A stretch of DNA of 64,000 bases, taken from NCBI GenBank assembly GCA_014804425.1, contig JAAUZV010000001.1, positions 1-64,000 on the forward strand, given 5' to 3'. Within the stretch, counting starts at the first letter, position 1. Each line of letters begins with the position of its first letter. This DNA is from Lachnospiraceae bacterium (GTDB taxonomy: Bacteria > Bacillota > Clostridia > Lachnospirales > Lachnospiraceae). Shown one piece after another: positions 1-8,556 of the stretch. Both the position numbers and the translations under genes were made by a program. The notes beneath the pieces were generated by a model that ran no database searches, was not told the origin of the DNA, and was given only the letters and a program-made list of their open reading frames with translations.

Positions 1-306
1 CCCTATCCCCGAAACATGCCTTAAAAGCCTCTGTTCCTGCCGGATGGGTCCCTGCCCGTCTCCTGCGCTCCCGGCCTTCCGGTCGAGCCGCAACAGTGAT
101 ATACTAGCACGCACTTTCCATATTGTCAACATCTTTTTTCTATTTTTTTATTGATTTTTTGATCTTTTCTGTATAACAAAAGAAACTACCGCAAAAGTGC
201 AGCAGTCCCTTTCATTTTTATAACCCCTTTTTCAAAATGTTCCTGTGACAAATCAGATTTTATTCGATCAGGCTTTCTTGACCTTCAAGAAGTGCTCCTT
301 ACAAAC
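1..306. other. Gene-free left edge
   Basis: No coding region is supported here. Positions 1 to 95 are GC-rich and can fold on the minus strand, with CCGG/CCGG, GCG-CTC/GAGCGC and CTGTT/AACAG pairings. Positions 130 to 240 are T-rich on the plus strand and show no gene. A small inverted repeat (275..281 with 285..291, TTCTTGA/TCAAGAA) lies just past the lipoprotein stop codon and may be a weak terminator. Confidence 0.5.
101..129 (-). promoter_or_regulatory. Sigma-A promoter firing leftward out of the window
   Basis: On the minus strand a perfect -35 box TTGACA (124..129) is followed by a 17-base spacer and a -10 box TAGTAT (101..106). The predicted start is near position 94. The transcript would run into GC-rich, strongly self-complementary sequence that leaves the window at position 1. 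No start codon with a ribosome binding site is visible in that stretch, so it could be a structured leader or a small RNA. Confidence 0.6.
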
Positions 307-1563
307 CTATCTTGCTTCAATACGAATGGAGTCTAAGCTGGCATTAAATGCATCCGTCCATGGACCACCAACGACCTGCGAATAAGTAATCACCATCGTT
401 TTATTTTCTCCGGTCTCAACTGCAAACTGAACCTGCTCCATATCCAGCATCGCACAAGATATTCTGATCAAACGCGTTCTGCAGCCGTTCATCTCTGATT
501 CGGTAAACTCTGTGCAGTCCACCTTAACCCCATCACCGTAAAGCTGCCCATATAAATACGTCAGTTCCTCGCAATAAGACTCCTTCGTGTATTGGAAGGT
601 TTCCGGATCATAATCGGATGCTATAACAACGATATTGGCAGGATCATCCGGATAATCCGGTGCAAGATACATTCCGTCAGCCTGCTCGATAAACTCTTCG
701 GGAAGTTCATAGTATAACACCGGCATTCCCTGTTCTGAATTCTCTGCCGTCTGATAGTCCTCTTCCCCATTATCGGATACCGGCTCACCCGATTCCAAAA
801 GCTCCACGGTCCAGGAATCTTCCTCGGTCTTCACGGTCAGCCTGAGCTGCTGCATGGACGCCGCTTCCACCTCCGTAACTTCAAACACGACGACAACCGC
901 CCGGCTCTCTCCCGGCTCCAGCGTACAATTCGTGGTCTTCATATCATCCAACAGAAGCGTTGTCAACGCATTGATCTGTGAACCGTCATTGATGAAAGCA
1001 CGAAAGCGCGGTTTTAAGTCCAGAATATTCACCTGAGCCGCCTGCGCATTCTGATTCGTGATCGTATATTGCAGGATCAGCAGCTCATTACCATACAGCG
1101 CATCCATTGCGAAATAAAAATCATCCTCTGAATCTTCAGGATATGATTTTGTGAAAAAATAACCCTGATATGAAATGTCAATTCCCGGTAATCCGAAAAA
1201 TTCCGCGAGTGTGCGCGTCTCAACCACCTCGCCGCCGATCAGATCATCCTCAGGCCGTCCGTCCCCATGTTCTCCGTCCGCATCCTGCTCCGGTTCTTTC
1301 GTCGGCTCCGGCTCCGGCATATAGGCATGCGCCGCACGCCTCTGCATCGCCAGTATCATCTCATCCTCAGTCATCAGACGCGAATCACGGTTTTGATCGT
1401 TTTCATATAAAAGTGTCGCCGCATATCTGAGGATTGCCTGCTCATCTTCATCCGTCAGCTCCGGGTATTTTCCTCCGCAGCCGCACAATGCCGCTGTTAT
1501 CATGCAGATTCCTGCTATCACACACCATTTTTTATTATGAAATCCTGATCTTAACTTTTTCAT
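307..1563 (-). CDS. Putative lipoprotein of unknown function
   Basis: A 418-residue secreted protein. I chose the ATG at 1563 because it starts a clean signal peptide: a basic stretch (MKKLRSGFHNKK), a hydrophobic core, then the lipobox LCGC. That predicts diacylglyceryl modification of the Cys and anchoring to the outer face of the membrane. The reading frame is open for 74 more codons upstream, but a promoter at 1658..1686 lies inside that stretch, which argues against the longer form. A Glu/Pro-rich acidic linker follows the signal peptide. A central part of about 130 residues looks like a beta-sandwich of the DUF4352 kind (hydrophobic strands, a LEPGES turn), by appearance only. The C-terminal 140 residues are unrecognised. 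It is monocistronic as far as seen. Confidence 0.7.
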   Translation of the reverse strand: MKKLRSGFHNKKWCVIAGICMITAALCGCGGKYPELTDEDEQAILRYAATLLYENDQNRDSRLMTEDEMILAMQRRAAHAYMPEPEPTKEPEQDADGEHGDGRPEDDLIGGEVVETRTLAEFFGLPGIDISYQGYFFTKSYPEDSEDDFYFAMDALYGNELLILQYTITNQNAQAAQVNILDLKPRFRAFINDGSQINALTTLLLDDMKTTNCTLEPGESRAVVVVFEVTEVEAASMQQLRLTVKTEEDSWTVELLESGEPVSDNGEEDYQTAENSEQGMPVLYYELPEEFIEQADGMYLAPDYPDDPANIVVIASDYDPETFQYTKESYCEELTYLYGQLYGDGVKVDCTEFTESEMNGCRTRLIRISCAMLDMEQVQFAVETGENKTMVITYSQVVGGPWTDAFNASLDSIRIEAR

Positions 1564-1657
1564 TCTGATAACCATTCCTTTCACCCGGCGCAAACAGTTC
1601 TGAAAATGTCTTCTCATTTCCAATCTTCTCACCGTCTGCCTATTACTGCATGTTTTT

Positions 1658-1686
1658 ATCATAGCACAAAAAACAAATGGAAACAA
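1658..1686 (-). promoter_or_regulatory. Extended -10 promoter for the lipoprotein gene
   Basis: The minus strand has -10 TATGAT (1658..1663) preceded by TGC, an extended -10, and a weak -35 TTGTTT (1681..1686) at a 17-base spacing. The leader is about 90 bases. Its position inside the longer open frame decides the start of the lipoprotein. Confidence 0.5.
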
Positions 1687-2222
1687 CAAGGTTTTTACAC
1701 GATTTATGTACGCAAAAAGAGCAAAAACTAGTTGCACATTTATAACACAACAAATAAATCCATTCAAGAGGTTTTCCATATACAATTAGACGATTCATAT
1801 ATTTTTGATTTGTAGGTTCCTTGCATCGAACCAGACGATTTGACAGATGATTCTAACAAATATGAGGTGTCCTTTGCAATCGCAGCATTTATTAGTAGAT
1901 TATTAACCCCGTCTCAAAATTAAAATGAGGCATCTGCCTTTTTAAATGTTGTTGTCTTTAAACCCAATTGTCCCCTACCGCATTCAAGTTGACTTATAAG
2001 CGAGTATTGGTGGAAAGACAATATCACGAGACTGGAATTTTGCTATTACTCCTAACGAACACAGCATTCCCCTTCTTGAAGATGCCATTTAGGAGTTGCA
2101 GAGAAAATGGGTTTTCATTACACAATCCCAAACAGGAAAATTAAAGAACCACATTCCATATATAATGAATGTTCCATGACACAATAAATTCCCCAGATTA
2201 TTGTATAAATATCCGTACAAAT

Positions 2223-2468
2223 TCATGCTGCTTGTACCTTGAAAAATGATATTTCAAAAACAAGTGCAAAATGGATCTGTATATCCGAGCCACATTCATT
2301 GCAATAACCGACAATGCTATGGAAATCCCTGTTGTTAGATTCAGCCTGCTGGTAATCAATCCGAAACCATACTTCCGCTTTGCAAAAGCGAATGAATGCC
2401 CCTTTCATCGCAATCCAATCAGCACTATCTGTATATTCCGCCTTTTTGTTAGTCTTTACATTATGAAA
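2223..2468 (-). pseudogene. Possible gene remnant, family unknown
   Basis: A minus-strand frame is open from just after a TAA at 2469..2471 to a stop at 2223. It reads like real protein (KKAEYTDSADWIAMKGAF, then an acidic and cysteine-containing tail), yet it has no convincing start codon or ribosome binding site. It could be the C-terminal scrap of a broken gene or a chance frame. It touches the end of the peptide cluster, so it may mark an old recombination junction. Confidence 0.25.
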
Positions 2469-2481
2469 TTACGGGTAAAAC

Positions 2482-3504
2482 TTATACCTTATCCAAAATA
2501 TTTTGTCTATAGTATTTATGTACTTCCAATAATACCCGTTCATTCATACAAGCCGAAAATGGAGGATCATAACATTTAGAAACTGCATAATTCATTAATT
2601 TACACCGCGCGCCATGACATAGCTCAATCCAACTGCAACCTTTGCAAGATTCTATAGGTATCCCATTTAACGCCTGAATTTCCCTAACCTTATTGCTATC
2701 TATACCATTTATCACATCTCCTATTTTTAGGTTTAAATATCCCATCACATGGGCACATGGATAAATATCACCATCCGGGCTAAAATGCATAGTTTTAGTT
2801 CCTGCAAGGCATAAGCTACTTTTTCTATACCCCACTTCCTCAATCATACCTACGAGAATATCCTTTGATTCCACATATAATTGATCAATCACCTTTTTTA
2901 ATTCCTCAATCAACGTCTTCATATAATTATGATTCCACCTCGGGTCATATTGATCAATGACTGGAACTATCTTGTTAAATCCCTGTTTATATAAGAATTT
3001 AATATTGTTCGCAAGATTTTCAGCATTATCGGGAGTAACAGTTAATCTTGCAACTATATTCCTGCTTTTTGATAGTAATTGGGGAATAAAAGGAATGATA
3101 TCATCAAATGTACCACTCCCATTTTTGTATTTTCTACACTTATCATGTGTCCCCTTTTCTCCATCTATACTCAACGAAAGCTCTGTTAAATTTCCTGTTA
3201 AAAACTCTATTTTTTCATCATCCAGAAGTGTTCCATTTGTAGTCGTAAAAATCGCCAAATGCCTGTTATCCCATTTCTTTATAGTATTTACAATAAAACA
3301 AAATACATCATAATTTAATAACGGTTCTCCTCCATAAAGGTTAATACTGATCGTATCCGTACAGTCTTGTGCTTTTTGTTGTATAAAGGCCAAAATTTTT
3401 TCTGCATTCTCAAAACTCAGCTTTGTACTCCTTTTTTCATTTCCTTCATAACAATAGGAACATTTCAAATTGCAATCATAAGTTATCCAAATCGTAAATT
3501 GCAT
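2482..3504 (-). CDS. Radical SAM/SPASM peptide maturase A
   Basis: A 340-residue enzyme expected to modify the precursor encoded at 8175..8366. The radical SAM motif CNLKCSYC is almost at the N-terminus (Cys11, Cys15, Cys18), so there is no N-terminal recognition domain. A GGEPLLN motif (residues 58 to 64) would help bind S-adenosylmethionine. The C-terminal SPASM part carries eight cysteines (232, 250, 287, 290, 296, 301, 311, 319) in a CX2CX5CX4C pattern, enough for two auxiliary 4Fe-4S clusters. Enzymes of this build form thioether or carbon-carbon links in peptides such as sactipeptides and ranthipeptides. That reaction is inferred here. The ATG follows GAGGAG by 8 bases. It lies 20 bases downstream of maturase B and is the last gene of the operon. 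Confidence 0.85.
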   Translation of the reverse strand: MQFTIWITYDCNLKCSYCYEGNEKRSTKLSFENAEKILAFIQQKAQDCTDTISINLYGGEPLLNYDVFCFIVNTIKKWDNRHLAIFTTTNGTLLDDEKIEFLTGNLTELSLSIDGEKGTHDKCRKYKNGSGTFDDIIPFIPQLLSKSRNIVARLTVTPDNAENLANNIKFLYKQGFNKIVPVIDQYDPRWNHNYMKTLIEELKKVIDQLYVESKDILVGMIEEVGYRKSSLCLAGTKTMHFSPDGDIYPCAHVMGYLNLKIGDVINGIDSNKVREIQALNGIPIESCKGCSWIELCHGARCKLMNYAVSKCYDPPFSACMNERVLLEVHKYYRQNILDKV

Positions 3505-3524
3505 CTAGTCTTCTCCTCGTCTTT

Positions 3525-4715
3525 CTATGTCGCATTATCGCCATTGCTCCATACGATATTATTCCATCTTTCATATCTCGTTTCACAATAAAAATCAAAT
3601 AACTCCTTTATTTTAGACACGGAAATAACTTCCCCCATACAATTCCAACAGAATGGTCTTACACAACAGTCTCTGCATCTACTGAATACATCCTGATCCA
3701 ACATTCTGTTAATAATTTTATTGTAATACTTATGAGGATTGAAACTAATATCGTAGCAAAGCTGTTGGTCATCAATATTACCAATGCGAAACTGGTCTTC
3801 TGCCAATCCCCCGCACGGATATACATAACCTTCCGTATCAACAAAAATTTGATACCTGATCATTCCACATCTACCTGCTTTTAATTTAGAATCCAGTATT
3901 TCTCGTTTCCTTACACATAGGTAAGTCTTCAACCCACCTTCCACTAATTCATCTATGTTTTTTATAACTTTTTCGTTTATATGCAGACTTCTTATTATCG
4001 GAACCGTCCCATATCTTTCGTTCAGTTCGTTAAAGTTTTTCGTATAATCATTGCTAGTATCATGAGTAACCATTGACATCGCTGTCCTTTTATTAATACT
4101 TTTCAATTTTGTTACAGCATCAATCACCCTATTATATACTCCAGCATCCCTATACTTTCCTACGATATATTCGTTATACCCATCCAGACTGATTTCAACT
4201 TTATCTATATATTTATCAATAAGTTCAATGTTTTCGCCGATAAGCAAACCATTTGATGCTAATGTAATCAACCCATTATAATTTTCCCTCAGCATTTGAA
4301 CTATCTTTTTGAAATCAGGATGAAGCAAAGCCTCCCCTCCTGACAAAGTAATCTGCATAGGTTTTAAATCAATAATTTTTTTTAGTACTTCCTCTGAGAT
4401 ATCTTTAGAGCAAAGCTGTAATTCGGAAGCACAACAGTGTTTGCAAGATAAATTACATTTTTTAGTCAGCATGATCGTTACATTTTCAATCACTGGTTTT
4501 ATAGAGACCATCTCAATGATGATTTTATTTTCTATTAAAGTACCAAATAGCTTTCCTAGCCTATCGTCCACATCAATATTATGATCCAAATACCAACAAA
4601 TATTATTTAACACATTTTCATGTAAATTAATCCACGTTCCCTCTTCATGGTTGAACAGCACGATTCTATCCTTATTATGAATCCATGTAACCGATTTATT
4701 AAACATATACTTCAT
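3525..4715 (-). CDS. Radical SAM/SPASM peptide maturase B with N-terminal PqqD-like region
   Basis: A 396-residue enzyme. Residues 1 to 75 precede the catalytic domain and look like a small PqqD-type RiPP recognition element that would hold the precursor leader; this is inferred from position and composition. The radical SAM motif CNLSCKHC is at Cys87, Cys91 and Cys94. GGEALLH follows at 126 to 132. The SPASM region has Cys283, 301, 347, 350, 351, 356, 359 and 377 with a CX2CX5CX2C core. It differs clearly from maturase A, so the two probably do different steps or act on different residues. The start has GAGG 8 bases upstream. The gene lies 56 bases after the C39 exporter gene. Confidence 0.85.
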   Translation of the reverse strand: MKYMFNKSVTWIHNKDRIVLFNHEEGTWINLHENVLNNICWYLDHNIDVDDRLGKLFGTLIENKIIIEMVSIKPVIENVTIMLTKKCNLSCKHCCASELQLCSKDISEEVLKKIIDLKPMQITLSGGEALLHPDFKKIVQMLRENYNGLITLASNGLLIGENIELIDKYIDKVEISLDGYNEYIVGKYRDAGVYNRVIDAVTKLKSINKRTAMSMVTHDTSNDYTKNFNELNERYGTVPIIRSLHINEKVIKNIDELVEGGLKTYLCVRKREILDSKLKAGRCGMIRYQIFVDTEGYVYPCGGLAEDQFRIGNIDDQQLCYDISFNPHKYYNKIINRMLDQDVFSRCRDCCVRPFCWNCMGEVISVSKIKELFDFYCETRYERWNNIVWSNGDNAT

Positions 4716-4771
4716 AACATTTTCCTCTCATTTAAATTCTCTATGTCAATTACTCTTTTCGTCTCGAGACC

Positions 4772-6895
4772 TCAGCAATCACTTCCGCGACAATATAGTT
4801 CTTTATATATTCCATTCATTGACATTAGCGTACCATGATTTCCTATTTCCGCTATTTTCCCCTGATCTAATACCACAATCTTATCCGAATCAATAATTGA
4901 AGACAGTCGATGCGCAACAATAATTCTTGTTGCACCAATTTTTGATAGATAATCAGATATTTTTCTTTCATTGATATAGTCTAACGAACTTGTAGCTTCA
5001 TCCAACAATAAAATTTTAGGCTTTTTAATAAGTACTCGAGATAAAATTATTCTCTGCCGTTGTCCACCGGATAAATTCATTCCTGATTCTGATATCACCG
5101 TATAAAATTTCATTGGCATACGATTGATCTCATCATAAATATTTGTAATTTGTGTGACGATTTCCACGTCTCTTAACGTAATCGCTTCATTTCCCAAAGT
5201 AATATTTTCCAGAATCGTTTTGTTATATAATACTGCATCCTGCGGCACTATACCGATCTGACTCATTAAAGTCTTTTTATCAATAACCTTTGAGTCTATT
5301 CCATCAAAAAGTATGGCTCCTCTAGTCACTTCATACAAGCATGCAATCAACTTCAATAATGTACTTTTCCCTGAACCGGAACTACCAACGATAGCAATTT
5401 TCTCCCCGCGACCGATATCCAAATTGATTTTGCTCAAGATTTCTTTGCTTCTTTTTGTATATCTAAAAGATAGATCTTTCAATTTCAACTCACCTTTTAT
5501 TCTCACCTCTTTACTATTATGATTTTCTGCCTTTATATCTGAACAAAGTATATCTCCCAAACGTTCTAAAAAAACAGAATTTCTGATCACATCCTGTATC
5601 GTATAAAAAACCCTATATATTTGCGAAAATAATATTTCCAATAGCGGGAAAAAAGCAATGATATCACCCAAATTTCCCCTACCACTTTGAGCTAATATGA
5701 TTCCTAACGTAAATACAATAAATGGTGAAAATGTCTGGGACATGAACAAAATTGTACTCAATGTTACATTATAACTTTCATTTTTTTTGTATTTATGAAG
5801 ATATTCTTGATAGCCTTCCTTCCATTCTTCCAAAACAGCTGCTTCGCTTGCCCTCACTTTAATATCAAACATAGAATATACCATTTCCATCTGCTTGCCC
5901 TGAATTTTCCCCTTCGCATTGATCATATTTTTGTTATTCCTCATAACAAGAGGCTGAGTAAATATGGAGAGAAGAAGGTTTGGTATAATAATCAAGCAGA
6001 CCAATAATGTAAATTCCGCATTTGAAATAAAAAAATACCCTAATATGATGATAATGCTTCCCAAATCCAACAGTCCATTCAAGAAGCAGGTAACAAACAT
6101 ATCTTTGACGATGGAAATATTATTGAGCGTATATATGATATCTGACTTGCTTCTTGTATCAAAAAAACTATATGGTAATTTCATCAACCGGGATATAACT
6201 TTTTCATTAACCCTCTCATCCATATCTGTTTTTATCTTAACTAATTCTACATTTTTAAGGTAACTCATTAATATATATAAAAGAATAAAACCACAGATAA
6301 ACATAATTGACGTATACACTCTGTGTCCATTCTGCATATCATTCATCAGATTCTTTATTTGTACTGATATCTCCAACATAATAAAATAGATACTCAAAGT
6401 CATGCCTACAATTTTCACATATCTCTTCTTATTTCCCATTACAATTGGTAAAAACGTTTTCCATACTCTATAGTCCCTTTTCACTTTTCTGAATTGTTCT
6501 GTACACCAAACAGTTATGATAATTCCATCAAATATTTTTAGGAAATCATCATATCCGTACCTTAATCTCCCTATTGCAGGATCTACAACATAGATATTGC
6601 TATCCGTTACTTTTTCCACAATAATAAAATGCTCTTTCTCTGTTGTAACAATAAAAGGAACATTTGCAAGCCTTAATGCGCCTATATCCGAACACTTATA
6701 CGCTTCTGCTTTTAAACCAAATTCACATAGCAATTCTATTAAGCATTTAATTGAAATACCATCCCTCCCAACTCCAATTTGCTGCCGAATATCAAATAAA
6801 GTATAATTAGCCCCATAATAATTCAAGAGCATAGCAATCGTGCATAAACCACATTCTGCCTGTTGGAACTGTGGTATAAATGGTATTTTCCTCAT
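4772..6895 (-). CDS. C39 peptidase-containing ABC exporter (bacteriocin type)
   Basis: About 707 residues. The N-terminal C39 protease domain has the oxyanion Gln and catalytic Cys in QQAECGLC, the His in EHFIIVEK and the Asp in VVDPA. It would cut the precursor after its double glycine. Then come about six membrane segments and an ABC ATPase with Walker A GSSGSGKST, signature LSGGQ and Walker B ILLLDEA. One protein thus removes the leader and exports the mature peptide. The ATG at 6895 has GGAG 9 bases upstream and starts exactly where C39 domains usually begin. ATGs at 6910 and 6901 are in frame but badly spaced. It follows permease A with almost no gap. Confidence 0.93.
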   Translation of the reverse strand: MRKIPFIPQFQQAECGLCTIAMLLNYYGANYTLFDIRQQIGVGRDGISIKCLIELLCEFGLKAEAYKCSDIGALRLANVPFIVTTEKEHFIIVEKVTDSNIYVVDPAIGRLRYGYDDFLKIFDGIIITVWCTEQFRKVKRDYRVWKTFLPIVMGNKKRYVKIVGMTLSIYFIMLEISVQIKNLMNDMQNGHRVYTSIMFICGFILLYILMSYLKNVELVKIKTDMDERVNEKVISRLMKLPYSFFDTRSKSDIIYTLNNISIVKDMFVTCFLNGLLDLGSIIIILGYFFISNAEFTLLVCLIIIPNLLLSIFTQPLVMRNNKNMINAKGKIQGKQMEMVYSMFDIKVRASEAAVLEEWKEGYQEYLHKYKKNESYNVTLSTILFMSQTFSPFIVFTLGIILAQSGRGNLGDIIAFFPLLEILFSQIYRVFYTIQDVIRNSVFLERLGDILCSDIKAENHNSKEVRIKGELKLKDLSFRYTKRSKEILSKINLDIGRGEKIAIVGSSGSGKSTLLKLIACLYEVTRGAILFDGIDSKVIDKKTLMSQIGIVPQDAVLYNKTILENITLGNEAITLRDVEIVTQITNIYDEINRMPMKFYTVISESGMNLSGGQRQRIILSRVLIKKPKILLLDEATSSLDYINERKISDYLSKIGATRIIVAHRLSSIIDSDKIVVLDQGKIAEIGNHGTLMSMNGIYKELYCRGSDC

Positions 6896-6910
6896 TGTCA
6901 TATACTCCAT

Positions 6911-7987
6911 TTAGTCAATAAAATACTTCTGGTTTCTACTCAAAGCCCGCATCAATACTCCGATCACAGCTAGCAAGACCACAATATAAAACAGTTCTAC
7001 AAAACAAATCCATTGGATCTGATATCCTCCAAAATGAATTGGCTGAAAAGATGCTAGATACTCACCATCCAAAACATTTGCTGGAGTTAACGACATCACA
7101 TGATCTAAGATATTATTGTCAAAAAAAGCACCTATCGCATCCGTTCTCACAATATACAAAATTGCCAGTCCAATGCATGTAGCCGTAAATGGACTCTTGC
7201 TGCGAAATGAAATCAATATCACGATAAACAAAATACTATTAAAAGTCAAAAAGTCAATTAAAAAGATATGTAAAAGCAATTTCATATAAGAAAAAGGAAG
7301 TACACTCTCATAATTATAATAAGCCCACCCAATTTGTATGCTCGTATCATATCCCTCCAGACCAAATATAAAAAAGCCGGCAATCAACAAAACGGCAGCC
7401 AATAAAATCCATGCTATATTCATAAGAAAAAAACTTGCCAGAATCTTCGACCGTGTACATTTTTTTCTTCCATTTTTCGTTGTCAACAGGATACCATACA
7501 TCCCGCTTTGAGCCTCATAAGAGAACAAAGGTGCAAAGGCAATCACAATCAAAATCGGAAACAGATATGTAATTGAAATCCAATTAGAAACCAATGTAAA
7601 CCAGCCGGAATAATATCCAAAATGTATATCAAAATCAATCTCATGATACCAATCTTCCACTGAAATAGCGTCATCGGTTCCAAATAAGACAAATCTCCAA
7701 AAAAAATAATATAATGGTGAACTATACTCCGATTCCCCATCATATCCATCAATCCCTTTATGAACCAGTTCATCCGTTAATGTACCCTTATAGCTTCTTG
7801 CCAAATTGATATTATATTGCAATCCTTCCCTGCCATTCAGCACACCGTTTTCTGTAACAGCAATATTTGCCGTATAATTGGGCAACAGTTGGACTATGGA
7901 AAATGTCATTGTCAATCCAAACAGAACAATAAATGCTACAAATACGATTCGCCGTTTACATATTTTGTACAATTCCATCTTCAACAT
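6911..7987 (-). CDS. ABC-2-like membrane permease A, likely self-immunity transporter subunit
   Basis: A 358-residue integral membrane protein with one N-terminal segment, a large outward loop (about residues 40 to 130), then five or so more segments. It is a paralogue of the permease at 9473..10546: both begin MLxxExYKICKxR and share a loop with a GxEGLxxN motif and a GxLTDELV motif. The ATPase at 8557..9423 probably serves both, forming an exporter that protects the producer from its own peptide. That role is inferred from context. The ATG at 7987 sits 9 bases after GGGAG; an in-frame ATG lies further up at 7996. Confidence 0.7.
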   Translation of the reverse strand: MLKMELYKICKRRIVFVAFIVLFGLTMTFSIVQLLPNYTANIAVTENGVLNGREGLQYNINLARSYKGTLTDELVHKGIDGYDGESEYSSPLYYFFWRFVLFGTDDAISVEDWYHEIDFDIHFGYYSGWFTLVSNWISITYLFPILIVIAFAPLFSYEAQSGMYGILLTTKNGRKKCTRSKILASFFLMNIAWILLAAVLLIAGFFIFGLEGYDTSIQIGWAYYNYESVLPFSYMKLLLHIFLIDFLTFNSILFIVILISFRSKSPFTATCIGLAILYIVRTDAIGAFFDNNILDHVMSLTPANVLDGEYLASFQPIHFGGYQIQWICFVELFYIVVLLAVIGVLMRALSRNQKYFID

Positions 7988-8131
7988 TCCTTTCATCTCC
8001 CTTCTATAACGAACAAATACCCTGTTATACAAAACTATTGATATCTCTTAGCCCTTATTTCACATATGCAACAAATGTAATTTCTGTGTAAATAGCAAAC
8101 CAGCAATTCAATTTTCAAGTTTAATCTATAT

Positions 8132-8157
8132 AGGCTGCAATTATTTCAGTGCAGCCT
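8132..8157 (-). terminator. Stem-loop after the precursor gene (possible partial terminator)
   Basis: A perfect 8-bp inverted repeat AGGCTGCA/TGCAGCCT with a 10-base loop lies 17 bases past the precursor stop codon. It is not followed by a strong U-run, so partial termination or RNA-end protection is more likely than full termination. That would give many more precursor than transporter transcripts, as is common in RiPP operons. Confidence 0.5.
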
Positions 8158-8174
8158 GTATAGATTCGTATTGA

Positions 8175-8366
8175 TCAATACCAATTCGTAAAAACCCTTG
8201 ACGTTTTGTTAAAACAGTCATGCATACAACATTTCCCAGGACATGTACATTTACAAAAGCCACCATAATACGCATTTAATTCTTCCTCAGACAATGGAAT
8301 TAATTCTGCATTGGTTGCTCCCTGCTCAGATAAAAGCATTGGATTTGTATTACTTTCTTTGTTCAT
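8175..8366 (-). CDS. Cysteine-rich RiPP precursor peptide with double-glycine leader
   Basis: A 63-residue peptide. Residues 1 to 36 form an acidic leader containing LSEEELNAYYGG, the classic double-glycine signal cut by C39 proteases such as the one encoded at 4772..6895. The 27-residue core (37 to 63) has six cysteines: Cys38, Cys40 and Cys42 alternate (FCKCTC), Cys46 and Cys47 are adjacent (GKCCMHD), and Cys51 follows. The tail after Cys51 has no cysteine and ends in TNWY. The start has a strong AGGGAGG site. Flanking radical SAM/SPASM enzymes suggest thioether or carbon-carbon cross-links, so a sactipeptide- or ranthipeptide-like product is the working idea. Disulfides or metal binding cannot be excluded. 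I recognise no known family. Confidence 0.88.
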   Translation of the reverse strand: MNKESNTNPMLLSEQGATNAELIPLSEEELNAYYGGFCKCTCPGKCCMHDCFNKTSRVFTNWY

Positions 8367-8491
8367 CGTTTTTTCCTCCCTTCTTTACTATTTCACCAAT
8401 TATAAATTATATAAAATAATTAATGATTCTATATGTTAAACAAATACCACGAAAAAATCACCATTCAAAATCGAGTATTTTAAGCATGCCC

Positions 8492-8520
8492 TTTCTATAG
8501 TCCGTTGTTCCATCAGTCAA
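8492..8520 (-). promoter_or_regulatory. Possible promoter for the precursor gene
   Basis: The minus strand has TTGACT (8515..8520), a 17-base spacer and TAGAAA (8492..8497). It lies in the 190-base gap between the ATPase gene and the precursor, which would give a leader of about 115 bases. The -10 box is weak. The gap is otherwise AT-rich, with TATAAT-like strings at 8399..8411 that lack a paired -35. Confidence 0.35.
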
Positions 8521-8556
8521 TCTATCAATAAAATTAGACAGCAAAACTATTTTCCA

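Larger units (their letters stand above)
1564..2481. other. Long stretch without an intact gene
   Basis: Apart from the lipoprotein promoter and the fragment at 2223..2468, this stretch holds only short, interrupted frames. It is AT-rich like the peptide cluster beside it. It may be the remains of a decayed gene or mobile element at the edge of an acquired island. I could not identify any family. Confidence 0.4.

Noticed and set aside
1564-1785. N-terminal extension of the lipoprotein by 74 codons
   Set aside because: It would put a signal peptide and lipobox in the middle of the protein, and a promoter lies inside it.
2957-3591. Plus-strand hydrophobic frames opposite the radical SAM genes
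   Set aside because: They are the complement of Asn/Lys-rich coding sequence and lack ribosome binding sites.
8399-8411. TATAAT strings upstream of the precursor as its promoter
   Set aside because: No -35 box lies at a workable distance; the DNA is simply AT-rich there.
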